Source of the DNA: CAWDMN01 sp963803155
GTDB taxonomy: Bacteria; Acidobacteriota; Terriglobia; Versatilivoradales; Versatilivoraceae
DNA: 64,000 nucleotides
Direction of reading: 5' to 3'
Assembly (NCBI GenBank): GCA_963803155.1
Contig: CAWDMN010000092.1
Coordinates: 55,150-119,149, forward strand
The notes under the pieces are model-generated. The model was not told the DNA's origin, did no database searches, and saw nothing but the letters and a program-made list of their open reading frames with translations. The translations under genes and the position numbers were made by a program. Shown in pieces: positions 1-8,926 of the stretch (positions are counted from its first letter, which is position 1; each line of letters opens with the position of its first letter).

Positions 1-1
1 A

Positions 2-1330
2 ATCATGGACGCTCACGTTGATTTGAGAGTCCTTATGGTTGCGCTCTTTGTTTCCCTGCTGTCGGGCGTGTTGATTGGCCTGGCTCCCGCTTTGCAGTTT
101 ACCCGCCTGAATTTGAACCAGAGTTTGAAAGATTCGGGACACAACATATCCGCGGATACAACTCGAAATCGATTCAAACGCTTCCTGGTAATTTCCGAAG
201 TGTCCCTATCCATGATGTTGCTCGTCGGTGGCGGACTGGGGATGAAAAGCCTGTATGGTTTGCTGCGGTTGGACCGGGGATTCCAAGCAGAAAAAGTCCT
301 CGTTGCCGGACTTCCCGCGATCCCTCAAAAACAGGAGAATGAAATCCAGCGAGGCATTTTCTTCCAGAAAGTCGTCAGCCGGCTGGAGAGCCGGCCCGGA
401 ATTGAAGCGGTGGCATTAACGAGTGCAATTCCTACCACGGCTCCCATTAGTCCCTACAGAATCCAGGACCATCATAATGCTTCCTCCGGCGAGGAACTTA
501 AGGCACGCCTTTCGGCGGTCAGCCCGCAATACTTCGGGACTCTTGCCTTCGCTTTAAAAACGGGCAGATTCTTCTCTGCTAAGGACGTATCCAACTCCCT
601 GCCGGTGGCCATCATCAATGAAGCCTTGGCGCGCAAACAGTTCGAAAGTGAAAATCCGGTGGGACGACAAATTGAAGTCGGTGGAATCCCGCGGACAATT
701 GTGGGCATTATGGGCAATTCTAGGAATGCGCCCCTGGACCTGATTGCCATACCGGAGATCTACGTGCCCAGTTTGCAGTCGCCGCGGAACAACATGGTTC
801 TGGTAATCCGAACCGGCTCCAGCAATCCGCTGAGCCTGGCGGAAGTGGTGAAGAAGGAAATCGGCGCCATCGACCCCGACCAACTGGTCGATGATGTCGA
901 AACCATGGAAAAAGCCCTCTCTGTCAATATGGGAGTCATCAAAATGGGCAGCTCGCTTTTGGGCGCTCTTGCCATGGGAGCCTTGCTCTTGACTGCGATT
1001 GGAATCTATGGCGTATTGTCTTTCCTGGTATCCCAGCGCACACACGAATTTGGCATTCGGATGGCTCTAGGCGCTCGCCGAAGAGATGTTTTGGGGCTGG
1101 TCCTCAAACAAGGTCTCATCATGGTAACAATAGGAATCGTTCCGGGCCTGCTCGCTTCGATTGCTCTGGGCCGGCTTTTAGCCAGCCGCATACATGGATT
1201 GAGTCCTATTGAACCGATGATTCTGCTTGGCGTCGTGTTTTTATTTTTGGCGGTTGCGCTGCTGGCCTGCTATCTCCCCGCGCGCCGGGCCACTCGTGTG
1301 AACCCACTGGTGGCCTTGAGGTATGAATAG
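2..1330 (+). CDS. ADOP/MacB-type ABC permease, 5'-truncated by window
   Basis: This is the C-terminal part of an FtsX/MacB-type permease of the acidobacterial duplicated orphan permease (ADOP) kind. The frame is open to the window edge, so the ATG at 5 is probably internal and the N-terminal periplasmic domain lies outside. Visible parts are two membrane helices (about residues 8-28 and 58-80), a periplasmic core domain, and a C-terminal FtsX domain with three helices. The FtsX domain contains the family signature EFGIRMALGARRRDV and ends in the typical NPLVALRYE tail. Such proteins normally work with a MacB-like ATPase in efflux or in lipoprotein or peptide export. No ATPase is adjacent here. 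Confidence 0.9.
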   Translation: MMDAHVDLRVLMVALFVSLLSGVLIGLAPALQFTRLNLNQSLKDSGHNISADTTRNRFKRFLVISEVSLSMMLLVGGGLGMKSLYGLLRLDRGFQAEKVLVAGLPAIPQKQENEIQRGIFFQKVVSRLESRPGIEAVALTSAIPTTAPISPYRIQDHHNASSGEELKARLSAVSPQYFGTLAFALKTGRFFSAKDVSNSLPVAIINEALARKQFESENPVGRQIEVGGIPRTIVGIMGNSRNAPLDLIAIPEIYVPSLQSPRNNMVLVIRTGSSNPLSLAEVVKKEIGAIDPDQLVDDVETMEKALSVNMGVIKMGSSLLGALAMGALLLTAIGIYGVLSFLVSQRTHEFGIRMALGARRRDVLGLVLKQGLIMVTIGIVPGLLASIALGRLLASRIHGLSPIEPMILLGVVFLFLAVALLACYLPARRATRVNPLVALRYE

Positions 1331-1689
1331 GGGGAAAACGGGCTCCTAATACGTGTATGCTTTAGGCACAGGATTCATACTGGTATTGGATGGCCTGGCA
1401 AATGTGCTCTTTTGACCTCTTCTCCATCTTGTCATCACCGATTTACGCTTTAACGAATGGAGGGTGTTTGATGAGCACAGACGGTGGCATACATATTCGA
1501 CTTCTTTTTCCCGTAGACCTTTTCATTGTCAAAAATCAAGTCAAATCAGGTGCTGCTGGGCGTCTTATTAAAGCGGCGGTGGATACAACCACGAGTCGAG
1601 AGCAATCCGGAAAATTATAATTGTTCAGCAACAAAAATGATTTGATAATCGCGCAGACCGTTTGGCCAGGACTACCACGCGAGGAGAGC
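1331..1689. other. Intergenic region with one doubtful small ORF
   Basis: About 360 bases separate the permease from the VWFA-related gene. A 49-codon ORF at 1471-1620 (+) begins MSTDGGIHIR and has a good GGAGGG ribosome-binding site just upstream. It has no recognisable domain and could be chance. The rest presumably holds the promoter of the downstream gene; no clear sigma-70 boxes stand out. Confidence 0.3.
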
Positions 1690-3513
1690 ATGCAAAATCC
1701 ATGTCTTCGTCATCGCTTGAGATTGTGCGGATTTTTGCTGGGAAGTCTGGCAGTCGCCACTGCCCTGGGATACTCGCAATCGAAGGCAAAAGAGCAAATT
1801 CAGCCAGCCCCCAGTGGAACACTTCGGATCCAAGTGGAGTATGTGCCGGTTAATGTCATTGCGTTGGACCGGCAGGGACAACCGGTGCTGGATCTGAAGA
1901 AAGAGGATTTTGAAATTTTTGAAGACGACATTGTGCAAGAGATCCGCCATTTTTCGCAGGAGACCCTCGTTCCCGAGACGGCCCTCCCGCCCAAGCGCAG
2001 TCTGCGCGCAGTTCCAACACTTCATCTGGCGCCACAGGAACGGCGCACATTTTTGATCATGCTGGGCCGAGGCAAACTGGATCGCCCGTTCCACAACATC
2101 GACGCGCTGATTCGCTTCGTGCAAAAGGGGCTGTTGCCTCAGGATCAAGTCGCGCTCATGGCTTACAATCGAGCCACGGATTTTACCACCGATCATGCCC
2201 GGATTGTGGCCGGCTTGACGCGCTACAAGGAGCAACACGAAAAGATTGAAACCCGCCTGGATTTGTACTATAGCGGGCTGGCGGCCATCTTTGCCCCCAA
2301 GAAGATTCCCGAAGATATTCAAACCCCGATCAACTCCATTTTCCCGGTTTTGGGCGCGGCGGATAGCCGCCAGCTTGGGGGTACGGCCATGGCCGCGGGA
2401 TCTGAGGCAGCTGCCCAGGCCAATCGGAACAGCCTCGACTTGCTGGAAAAAGAGATGAACAGCATGAGAGGACTTTCCCTTCCCCAAGGCGCCAGGGCCG
2501 ATCCGAATGAGGCAGAACTCAACACCGATCTTCCCTTCGATGAATTTGCCTCTACTCGGGAGGTGACCCGGCAGGACCTCGACAACCTGTTCTCAGCCAT
2601 TCGGTACCTGCGTTATTTGGAGGGGGAAAAGCATATTCTCTTCTTCAGCGAGAATGGACTTTTCCTCCCACGCCTCTACGACCAGAAAAGCCTGGCTGCC
2701 ATGGCTGACGATGCCCGAGTAGTGATCGATACTTTTCAAACCGGCGGCGTGGCCATTCAACTAACCAGCGGCTATTCGGCTTCCATGAGCGGAGACGAAT
2801 TTCATGCGGCGGGTCTGCAAGGATACCGAGGCCCCATGAATCGGGATTACCTGTTCTCCCTTTCACATCTTTCCCGGCTTTCAGATCTGACGGGCGGCCA
2901 GTCTTCCGTCCATGGTGATATTTCCCAGGCCCTGGATCAGATCAACCGTGCCACCCGAGTCCAATATTTGCTCGGGTACTATCCCAAGAATCTGGATTGG
3001 AATGGAAATTTCCGCCGCATAGCCCTGCGGGTCAAGAATCGCAATCTCCGGCTATTTTATCGGCGCGGCTACTATGGCTATGAGGCTCCACATGCTTATG
3101 ACCGCGAGTCTTTCCTCGCTTACAGCCGGATTACTTCTACCGCTACTTATGAATTGGATTTGCCCGACATCTCCTTCAAGGGTACTTTTGTAAAAGGCAA
3201 TCAGAACAACCAGTCCGCTCTGAACGTCACACTCTCAATCAACGCGGCAGGCATTCCGTTTCGGCAACTTGAAGGCCTCTATCATGGCAAGTTGGAGATT
3301 GCCATTTTCCCGGCAGACAATAAAGGGAAGATGATGGGCGATCCTGTCTGGAACATATTGACGATGGATCTGCGCGAAAGCACCTACCAGCGCGTCCAGA
3401 AAGAAGGGATTCCTTACTCTGCGGTGGTGCCGCTCTACGATCCCAAGCAGTCGATGAAGGTAGTAATTTACAACTATGACGCCGACAAACTGGGCAGCTG
3501 CTGGTTGAAATGA
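1690..3513 (+). CDS. Secreted VWFA-related acidobacterial protein
   Basis: A 607-residue exported protein of the VWFA-related family found mainly in Acidobacteria. I start it at the ATG at 1690, preceded by GAGGAG and followed by a signal peptide (MQNPCLRHRLRLCGFLLGSL), rather than at the upstream TTG at 1621. The N-terminal signature (LRIQVEYVPVNVIALDRQG, then LKKEDFEIFED) is characteristic. The von Willebrand A-like core starts near residue 120, but the usual DxSxS metal-site motif is replaced by LGRGKLDRP, so MIDAS metal binding is probably lost. The function of the family is unknown. It sits upstream of an ADOP permease, a common pairing in this phylum. Confidence 0.88.
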   Translation: MQNPCLRHRLRLCGFLLGSLAVATALGYSQSKAKEQIQPAPSGTLRIQVEYVPVNVIALDRQGQPVLDLKKEDFEIFEDDIVQEIRHFSQETLVPETALPPKRSLRAVPTLHLAPQERRTFLIMLGRGKLDRPFHNIDALIRFVQKGLLPQDQVALMAYNRATDFTTDHARIVAGLTRYKEQHEKIETRLDLYYSGLAAIFAPKKIPEDIQTPINSIFPVLGAADSRQLGGTAMAAGSEAAAQANRNSLDLLEKEMNSMRGLSLPQGARADPNEAELNTDLPFDEFASTREVTRQDLDNLFSAIRYLRYLEGEKHILFFSENGLFLPRLYDQKSLAAMADDARVVIDTFQTGGVAIQLTSGYSASMSGDEFHAAGLQGYRGPMNRDYLFSLSHLSRLSDLTGGQSSVHGDISQALDQINRATRVQYLLGYYPKNLDWNGNFRRIALRVKNRNLRLFYRRGYYGYEAPHAYDRESFLAYSRITSTATYELDLPDISFKGTFVKGNQNNQSALNVTLSINAAGIPFRQLEGLYHGKLEIAIFPADNKGKMMGDPVWNILTMDLRESTYQRVQKEGIPYSAVVPLYDPKQSMKVVIYNYDADKLGSCWLK

Positions 3514-3538
3514 ATTTGAGGACGATTAGAATGGAATG

Positions 3539-3740
3539 ATGGAGGCGGCCCGCCTTCAGGCCGTCCGAGCGCTTGGCAAACTCAGACGGGGTGGGGGCAC
3601 CCCGCCTCCATCTGCACGATTTTCTCAGGTGCCACTCACGCCAGCGTGGCTGGCTCAACAAGAAGATGAAAACAAGGTGCACCGGTGACGGTGGTCACTC
3701 GTGCCCGCTCCACCTTTGCCTAACTTGGATTTTTCTTTAG
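3539..3740 (+). repeat. Composite dispersed hairpin repeat, copy 1
   Basis: The space before the next permease is filled by a mosaic repeat. The first module (3539-3612) is an imperfect palindrome bounded by GGAGGCGG and CCGCCTCC. The second (3640-3672) is the core GCCAGCGTGGCTGGC followed by TCAACAAGAAGATGAAAA. The third (about 3673-3720) is bounded by AAGGTG and CCACCTT and contains a small GTGACGGTGGTCAC hairpin. Related modules recur near 6.4, 11.7-11.9, 23.8-24.1, 44.8-44.96, 53.0-53.3 and 59.7 kb. Confidence 0.8.
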
Positions 3741-3840
3741 GAGAACTCAGATGCCCTGGATCTCGTCTCGGCGGGATTCCGAACGAGGATGGGGATGTTG
3801 ATTGATTGTTTATGAGACGGATTATTAAAGGAGCCATTGC

Positions 3841-6252
3841 GTGGACAGCTTTTTTCAGGATTTTCGTTTTGCGCTGCGGATGATCTATCGAAATCCCGTG
3901 ATTTCCGCGGTTCTCATCTTTACCCTGGCTCTGGGGATCGGCGCCAATACTGCCATCTTCAGCGAGGTAAATGCCTTATTGCTGCGTCCGCTCCCTTTTC
4001 CCGAGCCGGACCGCTTGGTTACGATTCGTCTCGACTTGGAGTCTCGGAACGTCCAAAATGCCTCCGCAGCCTACTCGGATATCGCCGAGTGGAGGCAGCG
4101 GAGCCATTCCTTCGAAGCCATGGCCGCCTATTCCTGGGGTTCGATAAATCTGATCACTCGAGGGAATGCGGAACGTGTGACCCGCTGGAAAGTGAACGCC
4201 GAATTTTTCCCGATTTTTGGCGTGAAAATGGCGTGGGGCCGCGGTTTTCTTGCACATGAGGATCAGCCTGGCGCGGAACGTGTTGTCATTTTAAGTCACA
4301 GTCTTTGGCGGCGGCAATTTGGCGCGGACAAAGAGCTATTGGGAAAAAGCATCAACATTGAAGGAAATCTGCACACCGTGGTGGGGATACTGCCTTCCGG
4401 ATTCAAAGTGACGGAAGATGATGTAGATTTGTATTCCCCCATAGCCCTTAGCAGCGCCCACGATCCAAGAAATGAAGAGTGGTCCTATATGGCCTTTGCC
4501 CGATTGAAATCGGGCATTCCTATTCACCAGGCCCAAGGAGAACTAGACACCATCCAGCAACGTTTGGAAAAGGATAACCGGCGCGAGATCACGGGATTTC
4601 GGGCTCATATTTGGGGTTTACGCGATTTCATGGCGCGGGAAGTTCGGCTCAGTCTGCTGGTCTTGCTTGCCGCCGTGGCCTTGGTGCTGCTGATTGCTTG
4701 TGCCAATGTTGCTATTTTATTGCTCGCCCGCGCCGGCGCGCGACAGCAGGAATTCGCCATTCGGACGGCGATGGGCGCGACCCGATGGCTGCTTCTCCGG
4801 CAACTCCTCTGTGAAAGCACTCTGTTGGCCCTGCTGGGCGGCAGTTTGGGATTGTTGCTGGCTCATTGGGGGATTGGCATTATCTCCGCTTTAAAAACCG
4901 AGAGACTTTCCATGTTGAATCAAGGACGATTGGACCTCCCCGTTCTTGGATTCACCTTGTTGATTTCCTTGCTGACCGGCCTGATATTCGGCATAGCTCC
5001 GGCCTTGATAGCCTCAAAGACCAATGTTCAACAAACGCTGAAGGAAGGAGGCAGGAGTTCCACGGAGGGGTTGACCCGGAACCGGGTACGCGGCTTATTA
5101 GTCATTGCCGAAGTGGCTCTTGCACTGCTGCTCATGATTGGCGCATCCCTCATGATTCGCAGCCTGCTAAATCTTCAGCAGGTCAATCCGGGATTCAATC
5201 CCTCCAATGTCCTTACCGCATCAATTGCTCTGCCCGGTTTCAAGTATTCAAAACCTGAACAGCAAATTGCCTTTTATCGGCAATTGGAAGAACGGTTACA
5301 AACTATGCCGGGCATCGCCACCGCCGGCCTGACGAGTTTGCTCCCCCTTAGCGGCAGCAATCAGGGAGAGGGACTAGTAGTGGAAGGTCATCCCATTTCC
5401 AGCCCTTCTGACGTCCCCATTCTCTGGTACCGGATTGTGAATCCGCGCTATTTCCAAGCCCTGCAGATCCCGTTGCGAAAGGGGCGTTTTTTTTCCGAGC
5501 AGGATGCTCAAGGAGCGCCAGCAGTCCTCCTCATCAATGAGGCATTGGCCCGGAGGTACTGGCCCAACCAGAATCCCATCGGCAAGCGGATTGGGAATGG
5601 ACGCCCAGACGGTTGGATGAGCGTGACAGGGGTTGTCGGGGACATCCACCACATGAACCTGGCTGCCCCTCCGGATCCCGAGATTTACTTCCCCTTTGCC
5701 CAGCGTCCGCAAACCGACATGAAATTAACCATTCGCACATCTTCCGATCCGATGCATTTTGTTCCCTTGTTGCGCCAAGCCATCCTGGAATTGGATCGCG
5801 AACAGCCCATTTCCGGCATTGCCAGTTTAGAGCAGGCTCGGTCTGATTCCCTTGCCACCAATCGATTCTCCGCCATGCTGTTGGGCATTTTTGCGGCGGT
5901 GGCCTTGCTGCTGGCAACTCTCGGAATCTATGGTGTTATCTCCTTTTCGGTCGAACAGCGCCGGCACGACATCGGCATCCGGATGGCGCTGGGTGCCCGC
6001 TGCAGCGATGTGCTTCGCACGGTGGTATTCCAGGGGACTCTGCTGGCGGCAATTGGAATTGGATTGGGATTGATGGCGGCCTATGCGCTGACTCGAGTCC
6101 TGAGCACTCTGCTCTATGGCGTGAAGGCTACCGATCCCCTGGTCTTCCTGGGGGTGCCTCTGCTGTTTGCCTCCATCGCGGCTTGGGCAAGTTTCCTTCC
6201 GGCTCGACGCGCCGCTTCGGTGGATCCAATGGTGGCGTTGCGGCATGAGTAG
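3841..6252 (+). CDS. ADOP/MacB-type ABC permease, complete
   Basis: A full-length 803-residue ADOP permease. It starts with GTG at 3841, 7 bases after AAAGGAG. Its layout is that of two fused MacB-like units. There is an N-terminal helix with the signature TLALGIGANTAIFSEVNALL, a periplasmic MacB core and a first three-helix FtsX domain around residues 265-385 (EFAIRTAMGATRW). A further helix near 425-445 leads to a second periplasmic core and a C-terminal FtsX domain (DIGIRMALGARCSDVL). It probably belongs to an export system, but the partner ATPase is not adjacent and the substrate cannot be told from sequence. The reading frame is intact. Confidence 0.92.
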   Translation: MDSFFQDFRFALRMIYRNPVISAVLIFTLALGIGANTAIFSEVNALLLRPLPFPEPDRLVTIRLDLESRNVQNASAAYSDIAEWRQRSHSFEAMAAYSWGSINLITRGNAERVTRWKVNAEFFPIFGVKMAWGRGFLAHEDQPGAERVVILSHSLWRRQFGADKELLGKSINIEGNLHTVVGILPSGFKVTEDDVDLYSPIALSSAHDPRNEEWSYMAFARLKSGIPIHQAQGELDTIQQRLEKDNRREITGFRAHIWGLRDFMAREVRLSLLVLLAAVALVLLIACANVAILLLARAGARQQEFAIRTAMGATRWLLLRQLLCESTLLALLGGSLGLLLAHWGIGIISALKTERLSMLNQGRLDLPVLGFTLLISLLTGLIFGIAPALIASKTNVQQTLKEGGRSSTEGLTRNRVRGLLVIAEVALALLLMIGASLMIRSLLNLQQVNPGFNPSNVLTASIALPGFKYSKPEQQIAFYRQLEERLQTMPGIATAGLTSLLPLSGSNQGEGLVVEGHPISSPSDVPILWYRIVNPRYFQALQIPLRKGRFFSEQDAQGAPAVLLINEALARRYWPNQNPIGKRIGNGRPDGWMSVTGVVGDIHHMNLAAPPDPEIYFPFAQRPQTDMKLTIRTSSDPMHFVPLLRQAILELDREQPISGIASLEQARSDSLATNRFSAMLLGIFAAVALLLATLGIYGVISFSVEQRRHDIGIRMALGARCSDVLRTVVFQGTLLAAIGIGLGLMAAYALTRVLSTLLYGVKATDPLVFLGVPLLFASIAAWASFLPARRAASVDPMVALRHE

Positions 6253-6346
6253 GGTCCATCTTCTCTTTTGCAGAGGCTTTGAACTCATCTAGCACACTGT
6301 CGCACTCCTGCAAATCCTGCGCGGGTCACTCCTGAAAAAATAGCGT

Positions 6347-6466
6347 GGATGGAGGCGGGGTGCCCCCACCCCGTCTGAGTTTGCCAAGCTTGCTGAGACG
6401 GCCTGAGGGCAGGCCGCCTCCATTATCCCCTTTTCATTGTCTTGTTGTGCCAGCTGAGCGGCATGC
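6347..6466 (-). repeat. Composite dispersed hairpin repeat, copy 2 (inverted)
   Basis: The GGAGGCGG...CCGCCTCC palindrome (6347-6424) and the core motif (about 6430-6466, on the minus strand: CAGCTGGCACAACAAGACA followed by ATGAAAA) lie together in the short space between two convergent genes. The order and relative orientation of the modules match copy 1, inverted. This supports a single composite element rather than independent motifs. Confidence 0.8.
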
Positions 6467-6485
6467 TCGATTCCCCAATGCTCTT

Positions 6486-7403
6486 TTATTCCAGAATCAA
6501 CTTGCCATGCGGAGCATCGAAGATTACTTTGAAGCGCTCAAAGAAACCACTGCCGATGTTTCCCAGAGCATACGCTCCCGGGTTATCTTTGATTTCGATG
6601 AATCTCACCTTCGGGTTGGGGATAGACACGTCGCCAGTCCGGAATTCCTCCAGCGTCCCCTCCATGGTTGGCTTGGTCCCCCCGAAGGAGGTTTGCACAT
6701 TTGGGTTGAGGTTTGTCGCCTCTTTTTGCAGTTCCAACCCCTTATTCCACAAAACAAGATCACCGCCGGTTGCGGCCGTATCCAATGAGAAGTTTCCCTC
6801 TACAGTTTTCCGGCCAATAGCCGGAAGGATTCTGCCTCTTACCAGCAGATCCGACGGAGTGACCTCAAGGGAAACCACTCTGCCTGTTCCCGAGTAAGAG
6901 AACGATTCGGCCTGGTGTATGCGGAGTTCGCTCTTGGGATAATTGACCTCCACCACGTACTTCCGCAGGAATGAGCCCCCGATGATGACTTTCACCGGGT
7001 GCTGGATCCGCTTAGACAGGAACTCCTGGGAATAGACTACGGTAACGGGCTCAGTGACATCTGCCCCGCCGATTTGATAGGTGACATCCATGGCAATGCG
7101 CACGGTCTGTGGGCGAGCGGTGTTCACACCTGAATTCAGCGCCTCTCGTGAAATGTCCAAGCCTAGTTCATTCGCCTTCTCCAGATCAAGGGCAGCACGA
7201 CTGGCTGCCGAGTCCAATACAAACTCAACCGGCTTACCGTTTACCAGCCCGTCGACAAAGATCAGACCAGAGTGGGAAGTGAAAGGTACAACGGCAAGCG
7301 GAGCGCCGGCCTCAGCGGCAGTTGCGGCCAGGGAAAAGTGGAGGCCAAATAGCATTATGGCCCAAAATGCCCAGGGGATGAAGAAAGATTGCGATTTTCT
7401 CAT
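6486..7403 (-). CDS. Exported retropepsin-like aspartyl protease family protein
   Basis: A 305-residue protein with a hydrophobic signal segment (residues about 8-30) and two retropepsin-like halves. I start it at the ATG at 7403, which follows AGGAG at 10 bases, rather than the upstream ATG at 7460. The first catalytic loop reads EFVLDSAAS (Asp64) and the second FSLDTAATG (Asp208). In both, the usual D-S/T-G is D-S/T-A. Such proteins are a common but poorly characterised bacterial periplasmic family. Whether the alanine variants are active is unknown. It stands alone, convergent with the permease gene at 3841-6252. Confidence 0.75.
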   Translation of the reverse strand: MRKSQSFFIPWAFWAIMLFGLHFSLAATAAEAGAPLAVVPFTSHSGLIFVDGLVNGKPVEFVLDSAASRAALDLEKANELGLDISREALNSGVNTARPQTVRIAMDVTYQIGGADVTEPVTVVYSQEFLSKRIQHPVKVIIGGSFLRKYVVEVNYPKSELRIHQAESFSYSGTGRVVSLEVTPSDLLVRGRILPAIGRKTVEGNFSLDTAATGGDLVLWNKGLELQKEATNLNPNVQTSFGGTKPTMEGTLEEFRTGDVSIPNPKVRFIEIKDNPGAYALGNIGSGFFERFKVIFDAPHGKLILE

Positions 7404-7691
7404 GTTGGTAAGACTCCTATTTGGACCACAAATGCGAGCAAAATCAAAAGTCATCTTCAATTCACAATCCTTCCCTAAGTAACATCATCCCGCGATTTCG
7501 TTCAATTTTTTCGAGGGCAAGAAGAAGGCCGGCAAAAGCGGCACATCCTGTGGGGCGGTCCGCCGGGGGGCGGATCGTCGATTCTGTCAACCGCCGGGGC
7601 TGCTTCCCCAGCGTTTTATAAAAAACGCTCTACAAGAAAGGCCATTCCTCGCGGCTCATAATTATGTCTTTATAAAAGGACTCTATTAAGC

Positions 7692-8825
7692 TCATTTCAC
7701 TAATTCTGACGTGTTGCGCGCCGCCTGCACCAGTTCCAGCACGGAATCAGCTACGACCTGAGGCTGCCTATGAGGAACCAAATGGTCGCTGGGATCGGCA
7801 AAAACCTGTCTGCTTTTTCTGGATAAACGCAGCAAATCGGTTTGCATCGTCTGCCACTGCCGTTCAATTTCCGCGGCCGGGAACCACTCAGGATATGGAC
7901 CTTTCAGATCCTGTTTCCTGCTCACCACAATCAGCGGCAAATTCCCCAAGTCCCGAACCTGGCGTATCTGCGCAATGCTTTCTTCCCAAGCCTTTTGCTC
8001 TCCAAGGACCGCCGGCATATACCCATGCTGCAATTCGCAGTAACGGAGGATTGCCTCTGTCCCCTCGGGATAGTCTTTCCAAAAATCATTGCCCTGCTCA
8101 TTTCTGCGTCCCCACCGGGCCAGGCCCGTGAATGATTTCATCAGGTTGATGCGGGAGACGGTGGTTTCCACGAGTGTGTGCGTCCGCTCAGGCCCGCCCA
8201 GCGTGCGCATCAGAGGTTCCAAGTTCAGCCCCGTCTTCTTCACTCCGGCCAGGATTGTCGGCACATACCGTTCGAATTGTTCTTCATGCGCCGACTCTAC
8301 CAATACTAAACCCGCTACGTCCTGAGGATATTGTTGCGCATACATCCGCATCGTAAATCCGCCAAATGACCATCCCACCAGGATGTAAGGACCGGGAATG
8401 CGGGCGTTCTCCAGCAAGGTGTGCAGCTCCAGGGCAATCCGCTGCGTGGTTCGTGGCGCCGGCCCTGGATCACTCCATCCATAGCCCGCGCGGTCAAAAA
8501 GGCATACTCTTGTCTGTTTGGCGATCAGCGGCATTACTTTGCCCCAATAAAGCGCCGAGCTGCCCAAACCTGAGTCCATGATCACCGTAGGATTTCCCGA
8601 ACCCACACTGAGTAAGTGCAGCCTGTAGCCTCCCACATCGACCATTTGTCCAGGGGGTGGAAACACTTTCCGATCTTTCCAACTGGCGGCCATTTCGTAG
8701 CCAAATCCGACCACGACAACAATTAAAATAAGACAGACAATCGAGACGGCGCCATAGAACAGGAATCGCAAGAGCCTTCTGAGTTTCCGATATTTCTTAG
8801 GCTGAGTCCGAGATATGCGTTTCAT
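7692..8825 (-). CDS. Membrane-anchored alpha/beta hydrolase
   Basis: A 377-residue alpha/beta-fold hydrolase with an N-terminal basic stretch and a single membrane anchor (about residues 22-45), so the catalytic domain is probably extracytoplasmic. I chose the ATG at 8825 because it follows a strong GGAGGTGTAT. The nucleophile elbow is GWSFGG, a DRAGYGWSDPG loop precedes it, and a C-terminal DPSDHLVPH segment supplies the likely histidine. The substrate is unknown; an esterase or a haloalkane/epoxide-type hydrolase is possible. It follows the ABC exporter permease by about 100 bases and may be co-transcribed with it. Confidence 0.85.
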   Translation of the reverse strand: MKRISRTQPKKYRKLRRLLRFLFYGAVSIVCLILIVVVVGFGYEMAASWKDRKVFPPPGQMVDVGGYRLHLLSVGSGNPTVIMDSGLGSSALYWGKVMPLIAKQTRVCLFDRAGYGWSDPGPAPRTTQRIALELHTLLENARIPGPYILVGWSFGGFTMRMYAQQYPQDVAGLVLVESAHEEQFERYVPTILAGVKKTGLNLEPLMRTLGGPERTHTLVETTVSRINLMKSFTGLARWGRRNEQGNDFWKDYPEGTEAILRYCELQHGYMPAVLGEQKAWEESIAQIRQVRDLGNLPLIVVSRKQDLKGPYPEWFPAAEIERQWQTMQTDLLRLSRKSRQVFADPSDHLVPHRQPQVVADSVLELVQAARNTSELVK

Positions 8826-8926
8826 ATACACCTCCAAAAAGCCCTGACCTGCAACAGGCCATGGGGAGTCGTCACCGTTCCCATCATTCCATTCCGCCTT
8901 CGTGTATTCGAAGCATACGCCGCACC

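Noticed and set aside
1390..1620. 76-codon ORF before the VWFA gene
   Set aside because: The first part has no ribosome-binding site and no domain. Only the shorter ATG at 1471 has a plausible site, and it is noted as doubtful.
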